From contig JADJIH010000001.1 of assembly GCA_016707115.1 (NCBI GenBank), forward strand, positions 1 through 64,000: a stretch of DNA of 64,000 nt, read 5' to 3'. The notes beneath the pieces were generated by a model. The model had not been told where the DNA came from and ran no database searches. It was given only the letters and a program-made list of their open reading frames with translations. This stretch comes from Ignavibacteriales bacterium. Its GTDB lineage: Bacteria; Bacteroidota; Ignavibacteria; Ignavibacteriales; Ignavibacteriaceae. Below, one piece after another: positions 28,526 to 37,726 of this stretch. The stretch's first letter is position 1. Each line of letters starts with the position of its first letter. The translations under genes were made by a program, and so were the position numbers.

Positions 28526-28558
28526 AAAAACCCGGTTCATAATTGAATCGGGTTTTTT
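28526..28558 (+). terminator. Terminator of rplU-rpmA
   Basis: AAAACCCG and CGGGTTTT pair, extended by TTCA/TGAA around a short A/T loop, and a T tract follows. Confidence 0.85.
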
Positions 28559-28566
28559 GTTTTAAA

Positions 28567-28597
28567 ATAAAAAAGGCGATTCACTCGAATCGCCTTT
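28567..28597 (-). terminator. Terminator of mdh (minus strand)
   Basis: AAAGGCGATTC (28572-28582) pairs with GAATCGCCTTT (28587-28597) around ACTC. Read on the minus strand it is followed by TTTTTATTTT and lies 20 bases past the mdh stop. Confidence 0.85.
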
Positions 28598-28616
28598 GTA
28601 ATAACAAAAAAGGATT

Positions 28617-29582
28617 TTAGAATCCTAATCTTTCCATATCTGCAACAAGTTCTTTAACTGCTTTTGTTGAGTTATCCAACAATGCTTTTTCTTCTGCATT
28701 TAAATCAAATTCAATAATTTTCTCTACACCTTTTTCTCCAAGCACAGCAGGTACACCAACATAATAACCATCAATACCAAATTCACCATTTAATAATGCA
28801 CAAACAGGCAGTACGCGTTTTTCATCATAAATAATTGCTTCTGCCATTGCAATTGCAGATGAAGCAGGAGAATAAAATGCTGATCCAGTTTTTAATAATT
28901 TTACAACTTCACCGCCCGCAGCTTTGGTTCTTTCAACCATTGCTTTCATAACTTCGGCAGCTTTTGTTTTATCATTATATTTTTTCTCAAGCAATTCCAT
29001 TGCAGGTATTCCATTAACATTTGCATAACGTACAATAGGAACCATTGTATCACCATGTCCGCCAAGAACCATCGCGTTTACATCTTTAACAGAAACGCCA
29101 AGTTCCCAGGCAATAAAAGTAGAGAAGCGGGAGGAATCTAAAACACCTGCTTGTCCCATAACTTTATTTGCAGGAAATCCGGTAATCTTTTTGAAAAGAG
29201 TAACCATTGCATCCAATGGATTGGAGATAATAATTACAATAGAATTAGGTGCAAACTTTTTAACATTCTCAGCAACAGTCTGCATAATCTTAGCATTCGT
29301 AACAAGTAAGTCATCACGGCTCATCCCTGGTTTACGTGGTAAACCTGCGGTGATGATAACAAGATCAGAACCTTCAATATCTTTGTAATCATTTGTACCT
29401 GTAACTTTACCATCAAATCCATCAACTCGTGATGCTTCTACAATATCCAGAGTTTTACCCTGTGGTAAATCTTCAACAATATCAAAAAGAACAACATCAC
29501 CTAATTGTCTTAACGCAATAAGTTGAGCAAGAACGCCGCCAATTTGTCCGCCGCCTATTAGAGCAATTTTTTTACGTGCCAT
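28617..29582 (-). CDS. mdh: Malate dehydrogenase
   Basis: A 321-residue NAD-dependent enzyme of the TCA cycle, of the lactate-dehydrogenase-like type found in Bacteroidota and Chlorobi. It has G-G-G-Q-I-G-G at the N-terminus, D-x-V-E-D-L-P-Q-G, the substrate loop G-L-P-R-K-P-G-M-S-R-D-D-L, I-S-N-P-L-D-A-M, and catalytic His in G-G-H-G-D-T-M-V-P. The Arg of P-R-K-P-G-M-S-R is typical of malate rather than lactate specificity. A strong SD, TAAGGAGT, precedes the ATG. Confidence 0.97.
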   Translation of the reverse strand: MARKKIALIGGGQIGGVLAQLIALRQLGDVVLFDIVEDLPQGKTLDIVEASRVDGFDGKVTGTNDYKDIEGSDLVIITAGLPRKPGMSRDDLLVTNAKIMQTVAENVKKFAPNSIVIIISNPLDAMVTLFKKITGFPANKVMGQAGVLDSSRFSTFIAWELGVSVKDVNAMVLGGHGDTMVPIVRYANVNGIPAMELLEKKYNDKTKAAEVMKAMVERTKAAGGEVVKLLKTGSAFYSPASSAIAMAEAIIYDEKRVLPVCALLNGEFGIDGYYVGVPAVLGEKGVEKIIEFDLNAEEKALLDNSTKAVKELVADMERLGF

Positions 29583-29732
29583 AGTTAACTCCTTAATAAA
29601 ATTGTGAATATCATTTGTATAAAAATAGATAAGACAGTAAGCAGATGCAAAAAGAATAATGTCTGGAGAGATGAAAATTGCGGTAAAGAATTAATTGGGA
29701 AAGGAAGTAATAGAAATAATGAGTTTATTTGT

Positions 29733-30143
29733 TTACAATTTTAAAGTTAGAATTGTTTCAGTTCCTTCAGGTGTTTGATTGTATGATAATCCATCCATAT
29801 ATACGCGCATTAAATATAAACCGCGTCCGGAATCTTTAAGAAGATTTTCGGGATCTGTTGGATCCGGTACGATTGAAGGATCAAATCCTTTTCCTTCATC
29901 CTTAATTTTTATTGTAACAGTTTGCCCATCAACAAAAACATAAATGCGAACCATTTTAAGTTTATTGTTTTTGTTGCCGTGAATGATAGCGTTTGTAGTG
30001 GCTTCAGTTACTGCTAAAAGCAATCCATTGATTTTTTCCCTATCTAAACCCAACTCTACTGAAAAATAATTAACAAACTCTTCTACAGTAATTAAGTTAT
30101 TAGGAGTACTTTCAATTTCTAAATAATATTTCGGTTCAGTCAA
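29733..30143 (-). CDS. RsbW-like anti-sigma factor (HATPase_c kinase)
   Basis: A 136-residue single-domain GHKL ATPase with the N-box E-A-T-T-N-A-I-I-H-G-N, D-E-G-K-G-F-D-P and G-R-G-L-Y-L-M. Such proteins hold a sigma factor or phosphorylate an anti-sigma antagonist. Neither a sigma factor nor an STAS antagonist is adjacent, so its partner is elsewhere. The upstream gene is a large barrel protein on the same strand, 47 bases away. Confidence 0.88.
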   Translation of the reverse strand: MTEPKYYLEIESTPNNLITVEEFVNYFSVELGLDREKINGLLLAVTEATTNAIIHGNKNNKLKMVRIYVFVDGQTVTIKIKDEGKGFDPSIVPDPTDPENLLKDSGRGLYLMRVYMDGLSYNQTPEGTETILTLKL

Positions 30144-30190
30144 TTCGTTTAATTGTTATTATTTAAGTGGTGTGAATATATTGGTTTCAG

Positions 30191-32143
30191 TTAAAAATTC
30201 CAATTAACCTGCATCAATAAACTTGCCTGTTCTTTATCTGGAACATCCGTATTGGTAATAAATTCGTAATATCCTTTCATAACAATATTAAGATTATTCC
30301 AGGCTAGCACATCAATTAAAGCAATCGGACCCAAACTTAAATACTCGCTGGAAGGAATTTTAGTATTCTCCTGATATGAATAGGTATTAAGCAGGAATAA
30401 TCTTAAACCGATAGAAAAAATTGTTCTTTTATAATTTAAGATAAATCTTGGTTCCAGGTACAATTCCTCTAAAAATCTGGTAGGTCTGGCAGTAAAATTA
30501 TCCCATCTAAAATCTCCAACCTCAGATAATTTTAAATATCCATAAGCAAATAGTGAAACGTCATTTGTAAGGACTATTGTAGTTGAATCGATAGCTGTAA
30601 ATTGTCTGAATGAATAGCTTTGATAGTTTGTTGTTACATCTTCAAAATCATAAACAGTATAGTTTGCTGAAACCTCAAAACTGTTAAATGATTTAACTAA
30701 GCTTCCCAAATAATCACCGCCGGCACGTAATCTTATAATCCTGCTTTGATTGTTATTTGAGCTTCGGCTTGCAAATAAATAAACTGTATGACCAAATGTG
30801 GCCTCGGCATTTACGAATCCTGTAAAATACGAAGTCAGCAGCTTTGAATATCTAAATCTGATTATTGAGAGCAATTCATCACGGTCATCATCATTTGATA
30901 TACTTTTTGTATCATAGACTAATTTGCTTTGATATAGGCTGAAAGTTAAAAGGTCTTTTTTTGATATTTTAAAATTGCCGTAAAATGAAAGTGTGGCTCG
31001 GCTTGAATTATTATTTTTCTGTTCTTCAAGTTCAGAATTTTGTTCATATATCGATTCGGTCATCCCATCAAATCTTTTAACAATATGTTTCTCGTCTCTT
31101 TCGTAAAAATTTAATCTTAGTATTCCATCAAATAATTTAGAACTATATCTTGTTGTCGCATCAAGTTCAAGTTTTAGCTCATCAATTCGTGTATCATACA
31201 TTACCTTAGCTTTTTCAGATGTCTTATAACGATTGTCCCGATCAATTTTTCTCCAGTTTATTCCGGCAGCAAGATCAAGTGAAAATATTTCTAAAAAGCC
31301 ATCGTAGGAAAGGCGATCAAAAATCTGGTATCCAGTTTCAATTCTGCTTTGAATATTGTTGTTGATATTAAACTGTGCTGATGTTATAGAATCAGCTTCA
31401 AAATAAAAATCCTTTCTGCTTTGTGAAAAAAAAGTTTGTATGGTATTTGAGACACTTCTATCAAAATTATTATTTACAGATAACTCATAATATCTTATCA
31501 GGTTTCTTCTTGGAATAATATCTTCATTTCTAAAACGAAGCACAGAATTAATATTAAGATCTGAAAAATTTAAGTTTTCAAGCAGACCCTCAACACCATA
31601 AAGACTTCCGTTATCTGTAACTCCGATTTGTCTGTTGCTTGTGTAACCGCCAAACGGAGCTAATCTTACATTATCAATTGGCTTAAGTTCACTAAAAACA
31701 GCAGCAAAATTAACCGCTGATTCATTTATTCCCAGCGAACGATTATCCGAAAGAAGGGAACTGCTGCCAGAAATTCCGAACCAAATATCTTTACGGAATA
31801 AATATTTTGCATTAAGATTAAAATGCTGTTCATCTCTGGTGTTTTTAGTTTCGTTTCGTATGAAAGTGGAACCGTAATTCTCATTCATTCTGATTATTAC
31901 GTCTTCAAAATTTCCATAAAGCTGCAATTGAGAATTTAAATGAAAAGTGTTCAACTGTTTATCAAACGTTGTGTTAAATAACTTGGCATTTAAAAACCTT
32001 CCAAGAAATTCTAGACTATCAACACGTGTTTGTGAATAAGAGAGCGGATTTATTAAGAAAATAATTACTATAAATAAAACGCAGGTAGTTAAAGGGGAAT
32101 TATTAGATTTTATTTTAAGAAGTTTCAAAAATATTACATTCAC
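30191..32143 (-). CDS. Large outer-membrane beta-barrel-like protein
   Basis: A 650-residue protein with a long N-terminus and a signal peptide ending near L-S-Y-S-Q (about residue 38). The rest is a near-continuous set of alternating amphipathic strands rich in Tyr, Phe, Arg and Asn, ending S-L-L-M-Q-V-N-W-N-F with terminal Phe. This is the shape of a 20-plus strand outer-membrane barrel. There is no plug domain, so it is not a TonB receptor. I do not recognise the family. It is divergent from nuoA. Confidence 0.7.
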   Translation of the reverse strand: MNVIFLKLLKIKSNNSPLTTCVLFIVIIFLINPLSYSQTRVDSLEFLGRFLNAKLFNTTFDKQLNTFHLNSQLQLYGNFEDVIIRMNENYGSTFIRNETKNTRDEQHFNLNAKYLFRKDIWFGISGSSSLLSDNRSLGINESAVNFAAVFSELKPIDNVRLAPFGGYTSNRQIGVTDNGSLYGVEGLLENLNFSDLNINSVLRFRNEDIIPRRNLIRYYELSVNNNFDRSVSNTIQTFFSQSRKDFYFEADSITSAQFNINNNIQSRIETGYQIFDRLSYDGFLEIFSLDLAAGINWRKIDRDNRYKTSEKAKVMYDTRIDELKLELDATTRYSSKLFDGILRLNFYERDEKHIVKRFDGMTESIYEQNSELEEQKNNNSSRATLSFYGNFKISKKDLLTFSLYQSKLVYDTKSISNDDDRDELLSIIRFRYSKLLTSYFTGFVNAEATFGHTVYLFASRSSNNNQSRIIRLRAGGDYLGSLVKSFNSFEVSANYTVYDFEDVTTNYQSYSFRQFTAIDSTTIVLTNDVSLFAYGYLKLSEVGDFRWDNFTARPTRFLEELYLEPRFILNYKRTIFSIGLRLFLLNTYSYQENTKIPSSEYLSLGPIALIDVLAWNNLNIVMKGYYEFITNTDVPDKEQASLLMQVNWNF

Positions 32144-32261
32144 TTTTGTTTAAAATCCTGTGGCAATTATAATGTTTATGCAAACAATAAACCACTTAAC
32201 TTTTGGGTAGAATTTGTCACTAAAAGTAAGAAAATTCTTAAAAATGGAACGGGACTTTAAA

Positions 32262-32292
32262 TTGACAATCGTTCATATTTTGGATAACTTTG
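32262..32292 (+). promoter_or_regulatory. Promoter of the nuo operon
   Basis: A perfect TTGACA (32262-32267), a 17-base spacer and TAACTTTG (32285-32292), an exact TAnnTTTG match. The nuoA ATG follows 25 bases later, giving a very short leader. Confidence 0.75.
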
Positions 32293-32317
32293 GCCACAAT
32301 TTTTACATAAAAAAAAG

Positions 32318-32686
32318 ATGATTGAAACCTACATACCCATTTTTATTGTACTTGCAATCGGAGTTGTTTTTGCCGTTGCTACAGTAATGTCTTCCGTAAT
32401 CTTTGGGCCGCAAAGACCAAATCGTGAAAAACTTTCTACTTATGAAAGCGGAATGAAACCAGTTGGCTCGACTCACGAAAGAATTTCTGTTAAATATTAT
32501 CTTGTTGCAATGCTTTTTATCATCTTCGATCTTGAGGTTATATTTATTTACCCTTGGGCAATTCAATTCAAAAGATTATTTAGCGAAATTGGAATTCCTG
32601 TCTTCTATTCGATGTTAATATTTTTAATCGTGCTTGAGCTTGGATATTTATATGTTTATAAAAAAGGTGGATTCAAATGGGATTAG
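32318..32686 (+). CDS. nuoA: NADH-quinone oxidoreductase subunit A
   Basis: A 122-residue membrane subunit of complex I with three helices. The conserved loop P-N-R-E-K-L-S-T-Y-E-S-G-M-K-P-V-G follows helix 1, and the second helix has F-I-I-F-D-L-E-V-I-F-I-Y-P-W-A. First gene of nuoABCDEF; it overlaps nuoB by 10 bases. Confidence 0.96.
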   Translation: MIETYIPIFIVLAIGVVFAVATVMSSVIFGPQRPNREKLSTYESGMKPVGSTHERISVKYYLVAMLFIIFDLEVIFIYPWAIQFKRLFSEIGIPVFYSMLIFLIVLELGYLYVYKKGGFKWD

Positions 32687-33198
32687 AAGCAAAGTTAAAT
32701 TCTGATGGATTTTTAGTTACTCAGTTGGATGCAGTTGTGGCGTGGGCAAGAAAGAATTCTGTCTATCCAATGCCTATGGGAATTTCCTGTTGCGCTATTG
32801 AAATGATGGCTTCTGCTGATCCAAAATATGATATTGCAAGGTTCGGTTCTGAAGTAATGCGTTTTACTCCACGCCAATGTGATTTAATGATTGTCGCTGG
32901 AACAGTCACTTACAAAATGTCCCACGTTGTAAAAAAAATTTATGATCAGATGCCGGATCCTAAGTGGGTAATCGCAATGGGTGCTTGCACATCTACTGGT
33001 GGAATGTACCGATCATATTCAGTTGTTCAGGGAATTGATCAGTTTCTTCCTGTGGATGTTTACGTTGCAGGTTGTCCTCCGCGTCCTGATAATCTTTTAA
33101 ACGCACTTATTCAGATTCAAAATAAAATCGGAAGAACGCGTGCAAGAGATTTCCAAAATTTAAAATTACCAGAATTAAATGTAATCCAGAATAATTGA
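32677..33198 (+). CDS. nuoB: NADH-quinone oxidoreductase subunit B
   Basis: A 173-residue subunit that holds the terminal [4Fe-4S] cluster N2 next to the quinone site. The ligands are seen as the tandem Cys38-Cys39 in G-I-S-C-C-A-I-E, then G-A-C-T-S-T-G-G and V-A-G-C-P-P-R-P-D. Overlaps nuoC by 4 bases. Confidence 0.97.
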   Translation: MGLEAKLNSDGFLVTQLDAVVAWARKNSVYPMPMGISCCAIEMMASADPKYDIARFGSEVMRFTPRQCDLMIVAGTVTYKMSHVVKKIYDQMPDPKWVIAMGACTSTGGMYRSYSVVQGIDQFLPVDVYVAGCPPRPDNLLNALIQIQNKIGRTRARDFQNLKLPELNVIQNN

Positions 33199-33689
33199 TT
33201 ATGGAATTGAAAGAATTAATCTCACAAAAATTACAAGCAAATTTTCCGGAAGCTGAATTTGAATTTTCTGAATACAGAAATGAATTCAATGTAAAGTTTA
33301 ATAAGAAATTTGTTAATCCAATCTGCAAATTTCTTAAAGAAGATTCTGAATTGGAATTTTTACTTTGCGAAGATATGACTGCGGTTGATTGGGCAAAAAG
33401 AAAAAACAGATTTACAGTTGTATATCATATCTTTTCTATAAAACATAGTTTCCGTTTAGTGCTTAAAGCAGATGTTGATGAGAGTGATTGCACAATAGAT
33501 ACCGTTTCCTCTGTATGGAAAACATCTAACTGGCAGGAAAGAGAATGTTATGATATGTACGGAATAAAATTTAATAATCATCCCGATCTGCGAAGAATTT
33601 ATATGCCGGAAGAATTTGAATATCATCCGCTTAGAAAAGATTTTCCTTTGCTTGGCATTCCTGGATCATTACCATTACCAAAGAAATAA
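33195..33689 (+). CDS. nuoC: NADH-quinone oxidoreductase subunit C
   Basis: A 164-residue peripheral-arm subunit of complex I. The signature near the end is W-Q-E-R-E-C-Y-D-M-Y-G-I-K-F-N-N-H-P-D-L-R-R-I split over residues about 120-142, then H-P-L-R-K-D-F-P. It is separate from nuoD rather than fused. Confidence 0.96.
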   Translation: MIMELKELISQKLQANFPEAEFEFSEYRNEFNVKFNKKFVNPICKFLKEDSELEFLLCEDMTAVDWAKRKNRFTVVYHIFSIKHSFRLVLKADVDESDCTIDTVSSVWKTSNWQERECYDMYGIKFNNHPDLRRIYMPEEFEYHPLRKDFPLLGIPGSLPLPKK

Positions 33690-33695
33690 AAGTTT

Positions 33696-34946
33696 ATGGA
33701 TAGATTAACAAAAGACGACGTTCATCCAAAAATCTTACAGAAATTACTAGAAGATTCTGATATAACTATTGAAGATGCATTGGAAAATGAGATGATCTTG
33801 AATATGGGTCCTCAGCATCCGGCAACTCATGGTGTACTTAGATTATTATTAAGACTTGATGGTGAAACTGTAATTGGCTGTGTTCCCGATGTTGGGTATT
33901 TACATCGCGGATATGAGAAGATGGCTGAGAACATGAGTTACTATGAATACATTCCTCATACTGATAGATTAGATTACATCTCTCCATTAGCAAATAATGT
34001 TGCCTGGGTTTTAGCTGTAGAAAAGTTGGCAGGAATCGAGGTTCCTGTTCGTGCTCAGTACATTAGAATGATTGTTGCTGAACTTGCAAGAATCGCTTCT
34101 CACCTGGTTGCAATTGGTTCTTTTGCTATGGATGTTGGTGCGTTAACGGTTTTTCTTTGGACATTGCGTGAGCGCGAAAAGATAATGGATATATGGGATA
34201 TTCTTTGCGGTGCACGGTTTACAAACAGTTACACTCGTATTGGCGGTGTTGCAAATGATGCACAGCCGGAAGCACTTGCATTAGTAAAAAGATTTATTGA
34301 TGAGATTGATGCAAATTTATCAGAATGCGAAAGTCTGCTTAACACAAACAGAATTTTTATAGAACGTCTTGATGGTGTTGGAGTTATTTCAAAAGAAGAT
34401 GCTCTAAGTTATGGATATACAGGTCCTAATCTTCGTGCTAGCGGAGTTGAGTTTGATTTACGCAGAGCAACTCCATATTTGCAATATGATAAAGTAGATT
34501 TCAGAATTCCTGTGTTTACAGAAGGTGACTGTCTTGCTCGCTATTTTGTCCGCGCTGATGAAGTAAGAGAAAGTGCAAAGATTGTTAAACAGTGCTTACA
34601 ATTAATGCAGCCCGGAGAAATAAAAGCTAATCTTCCAAAATCAGTTCTTCCTCAAAAAACAGAAATTTATTCTAAGATGGAAGAACTTATACACGATTTT
34701 ATGATTGTAAACTTCGGAATAAATCCTCCGGTTGGAGAAGTTTATCATGCGATTGAAGGTTCAAAAGGTGAGCTTGGTTTTTATTTGGTTAGCAAAGGTG
34801 AAGGCCATCCCTGGAAATGTAAAATCCGCTCGCCCTCGTTTATTCACATTCAATCTTTACCACATTTGGTTAAAGGACACATGGTTTCTGATGTTGTAGC
34901 AATTATCGGAAGTATCGATCCAATTATGGGAGAGGCGGATAAGTAA
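33696..34946 (+). CDS. nuoD: NADH-quinone oxidoreductase subunit D
   Basis: A 416-residue 49-kDa-type subunit that forms the quinone pocket with NuoB. It has M-G-P-Q-H-P-A-T-H-G-V-L-R, G-Y-L-H-R-G-Y-E-K-M, Y-I-P-H-T-D-R-L-D-Y and a C-terminal G-S-I-D-P-I-M-G-E-A-D. The quinone-ligand His and Tyr positions are intact. A 30-residue N-terminal extension precedes the core. Confidence 0.97.
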   Translation: MDRLTKDDVHPKILQKLLEDSDITIEDALENEMILNMGPQHPATHGVLRLLLRLDGETVIGCVPDVGYLHRGYEKMAENMSYYEYIPHTDRLDYISPLANNVAWVLAVEKLAGIEVPVRAQYIRMIVAELARIASHLVAIGSFAMDVGALTVFLWTLREREKIMDIWDILCGARFTNSYTRIGGVANDAQPEALALVKRFIDEIDANLSECESLLNTNRIFIERLDGVGVISKEDALSYGYTGPNLRASGVEFDLRRATPYLQYDKVDFRIPVFTEGDCLARYFVRADEVRESAKIVKQCLQLMQPGEIKANLPKSVLPQKTEIYSKMEELIHDFMIVNFGINPPVGEVYHAIEGSKGELGFYLVSKGEGHPWKCKIRSPSFIHIQSLPHLVKGHMVSDVVAIIGSIDPIMGEADK

Positions 34947-34948
34947 AT

Positions 34949-35422
34949 ATGGAATTTAAATTTACTCCTGAAAACATAGATCGAATCAATAAAGAGATTG
35001 CAAAATATCCTGTAAAAAAACCTGCAGTAATGGCAACTCTTTATATTGCGCAGGAACAAAATGGATATATCTCAAATGAAGTTATAAAGGAAGTTGCAGC
35101 AATTTTGGAAATGACTGCCGAAGAAGTGCTTGGTGTTGTAACATTTTATACGATGTATTATCAAAAACCTATGGGAAAAAATCACATTCAAGTTTGTACA
35201 AATGTTTCCTGTATGCTTCGTGGTGGCTATGATATTTGGAATCAGGTTAAAGAAAAACTAGGTATCGGAAATATGGAAGTTACCGGTGATGGAAAGTTTT
35301 CAATAGAAGAAGTTGAATGTATGGGAAGTTGCGGTACTGCGCCTATGTTAGCTGTTAATGAAGATTATTATGAAAATCTTACCAAAGAAAAAGTAGAAGA
35401 ACTCATCAACTCCTTAAAATAA
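34949..35422 (+). CDS. nuoE: NADH-quinone oxidoreductase subunit E
   Basis: A 157-residue thioredoxin-fold subunit with the [2Fe-2S] cluster N1a. The four ligands are Cys83 and Cys88 (V-C-T-N-V-S-C) and Cys124 and Cys128 (E-C-M-G-S-C-G). Starts 2 bases after nuoD. Confidence 0.97.
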   Translation: MEFKFTPENIDRINKEIAKYPVKKPAVMATLYIAQEQNGYISNEVIKEVAAILEMTAEEVLGVVTFYTMYYQKPMGKNHIQVCTNVSCMLRGGYDIWNQVKEKLGIGNMEVTGDGKFSIEEVECMGSCGTAPMLAVNEDYYENLTKEKVEELINSLK

Positions 35423-35430
35423 ATTTTTAA

Positions 35431-36753
35431 ATGGAAAAAATAGTTTTACCCGATATAGATAACATTCACATTCTTGATGTTTATGTTCAGAATGGTGGAT
35501 TTACCGCTGCAAAAAAAGCCTTCTCACAAACAGCTGATGATATAATTGATCAGGTTAAAAAATCCGGTTTGCGTGGTAGAGGCGGCGCTGCTTTCTCCGC
35601 TGGTTTGAAGTGGAGCTTTATGCCAAAGACCACGGACAAACCAAAATATCTTTGCATTAACGGCGATGAATCTGAACCTGGCTCTTTTAAAGACAGACAA
35701 ATATTTGAGTATAATCCGCATCAGCTGATAGAAGGTATATTAATTACCTGTTATGCAATTGGTGCAAAAACAGCTTACATTTATATTCGTGGCGAATATC
35801 ATAAATGGGTAAAGCTAATGCAGAAAGCATTGGATGATGCTTATACTGCCGGTTATGTCGGTGAAGCAATGAAAGAAAAATTCGGAACTGAATTTTTCTG
35901 TAACATTTATGTTCACAAAGGTGCAGGCGCTTACATTTGTGGTGAAGAATCTTCGCTTATGAATTCACTTGAAGGACACAGAGGCTACCCAAGAGTCAAA
36001 CCTCCTTTCCCTGCACAGAATGGTTTGTGGGGTTGTCCAACTACAATTAATAATGTTGAAACTATAACGAACATTCCTCCTATTATTACAAAAGGTTGGG
36101 AATGGTTTTCAAAAATTGGCGAACCTAAACATCCGGGAACAATTTTATTTGGTGTAAGCGGACACGTAAACAAACCAGGAGTTTATGAACTACCTTCAGG
36201 TACTTTGCTAACTGACATAATTTATAATTATGCTGGTGGTGTTCCAGGAAATAAAAATATTCTATGTGTTATTCCCGGTGGTTCTTCAATGCCGCCGTTA
36301 CGTGGTGATCAGCTGGAAGGCGTTAAGATGGATGCTGAATCGCTAAAAGCAGCGGGCTCAGCAATTGGTACCGGCGGAATAATGGTAATGGATGAAGATA
36401 CGGATCTTGTAAAAGTATTAGCTCGTCTTTCACACTTTTATCATCACGAAAGCTGCGGACAATGTACTCCTTGCCGAGAAGGAACCGGCTGGCTTGAAAA
36501 AATCTTAAAAAGAATTCTTGCAGGAAATGGTTCTGTAAGTGATATTGATTTGTTGGTTACAGTTGCAAACCAGATTGAAGGAAATACAATTTGTGCGCTT
36601 GGCGAAGCTGCTGCCTGGCCGGTTAGATTTATGGTTACAAGATTCAGAGATTACTTTGAAGCAAGAGTAAGTAAAGAAGTTAATCTGCAAGTTGCAAATA
36701 AAGTTCACTCAATGAGAGAAACAGCAAGACCTTTAGCTGAAGTTAAGAATTAA
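35431..36753 (+). CDS. nuoF: NADH-quinone oxidoreductase subunit F
   Basis: A 440-residue NADH-binding subunit with FMN and cluster N3. It has R-G-R-G-G-A-A-F-S-A-G-L-K-W (FMN/NADH site), G-A-G-A-Y-I-C-G-E-E-S-S-L and the cluster motif E-S-C-G-Q-C-T-P-C-R-E-G. Last recognisable nuo gene here; nuoG does not follow. Confidence 0.97.
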   Translation: MEKIVLPDIDNIHILDVYVQNGGFTAAKKAFSQTADDIIDQVKKSGLRGRGGAAFSAGLKWSFMPKTTDKPKYLCINGDESEPGSFKDRQIFEYNPHQLIEGILITCYAIGAKTAYIYIRGEYHKWVKLMQKALDDAYTAGYVGEAMKEKFGTEFFCNIYVHKGAGAYICGEESSLMNSLEGHRGYPRVKPPFPAQNGLWGCPTTINNVETITNIPPIITKGWEWFSKIGEPKHPGTILFGVSGHVNKPGVYELPSGTLLTDIIYNYAGGVPGNKNILCVIPGGSSMPPLRGDQLEGVKMDAESLKAAGSAIGTGGIMVMDEDTDLVKVLARLSHFYHHESCGQCTPCREGTGWLEKILKRILAGNGSVSDIDLLVTVANQIEGNTICALGEAAAWPVRFMVTRFRDYFEARVSKEVNLQVANKVHSMRETARPLAEVKN

Positions 36754-36771
36754 CAATTAAGAGGTGGGGAT

Positions 36772-37005
36772 ATGCTTGATTTTTTTGCTGAAATTGTTCT
36801 TGTGTTCGTTGGTTACAATGTTGGATATTTTTTTCTAAAGTTTTTTTCAGGTGGAAAATATCCTAAAGAATACATGAAAGATGGAGGAGACATTAAGATC
36901 GAGATATTTGGAATATTTATGTTAGTAGTTTTATTCGCTGTAGCCTCATATATTTTTATTGAATTAAAAATTTGGAATGAAGGTAATTTTAAATCTATAA
37001 TGTGA
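36772..37005 (+). CDS. Small two-helix membrane protein after nuoF
   Basis: A 77-residue protein with membrane helices at about residues 5-25 and 48-67 joined by a charged loop (K-Y-P-K-E-Y-M-K-D-G-G). A good SD (AGGTGGGG) precedes the ATG, and it lies 18 bases after nuoF, so it is probably translated from the nuo transcript. It resembles no complex I subunit I know; a small accessory or assembly role is only a guess. Confidence 0.6.
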   Translation: MLDFFAEIVLVFVGYNVGYFFLKFFSGGKYPKEYMKDGGDIKIEIFGIFMLVVLFAVASYIFIELKIWNEGNFKSIM

Positions 37006-37008
37006 TTC

Positions 37009-37515
37009 TTACACAACTGCAGGAGCAGCAACTCTTGCCCCTAATTCATTATCCAGCATATACAAACCGCTTTTATTATCACCAATCATTTCTATCTTCT
37101 GAACAATTTCTTCTACATTGGCTTCTTCTTCAACTTGCTCAGTTACAAACCATTGCAAGAATGTATTTGTTGCATAATCTTTTTCAGTCATAGCAACTTC
37201 AACAAGCTTATTTATTAAACCGGAAATTTTTTGCTCGTGTTTTAGAGTATCGGCAAAAACTTCTGGAATAGATTTCCATTCAATTTTAGGTGCGCCGATT
37301 TCTCCCAAAGTAACTTTGCCGCCCTTTTGTAAAATGAAATTAAAAAATTTCATTCCGTGCATTTGTTCTTCGTTAGCTTGAATTCTCATCCAGTTAGCAA
37401 ATCCTTTTAAGTTCTTTGCTTCAAAGTAAGCTGCCATTGAAAGATATAAGTATGAAGAATAGAATTCTTCATTAAGATGTGAGTTAAGAGCCTTTTGCAT
37501 TTTTGCAGATATCAT
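37009..37515 (-). CDS. ftnA: Ferritin (non-heme)
   Basis: A 168-residue four-helix iron-storage protein of the bacterial ferritin type. The diiron ferroxidase ligands are visible: Glu16/17 in L-N-E-E-F-Y-S-S-Y, Glu50 and His53 in A-N-E-E-Q-M-H-G, and a Glu-rich helix in E-Q-V-E-E-E-A. It oxidises Fe(II) and stores the mineral core. SD AGAGG precedes the ATG. Convergent with the small membrane gene, only 3 bases apart. Confidence 0.95.
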   Translation of the reverse strand: MISAKMQKALNSHLNEEFYSSYLYLSMAAYFEAKNLKGFANWMRIQANEEQMHGMKFFNFILQKGGKVTLGEIGAPKIEWKSIPEVFADTLKHEQKISGLINKLVEVAMTEKDYATNTFLQWFVTEQVEEEANVEEIVQKIEMIGDNKSGLYMLDNELGARVAAPAVV

Positions 37516-37650
37516 ATTAACCTCTTCTGTTTTTTAGTCTGTTTAATTTTTCAACTGAAATATAAATTATTTAGTTCAAAATCACGCCTAATTAGGTCTT
37601 AATTATTATTTAAATTGTGTTAAAGTGCACATAATAAAGCCATAATTGAA

Positions 37651-37681
37651 TTGATAATAAAACGCTCTTTGACTAATTTTG
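37651..37681 (+). promoter_or_regulatory. Promoter of gap
   Basis: TTGATA (37651-37656), 17 bases, then TAATTTTG (37674-37681), an exact TAnnTTTG match, 45 bases before the ATG. Confidence 0.7.
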
Positions 37682-37726
37682 TGTGGGCTTATTATAAAGA
37701 TTAAATTCATTTAAAGGAGTTAAAAA

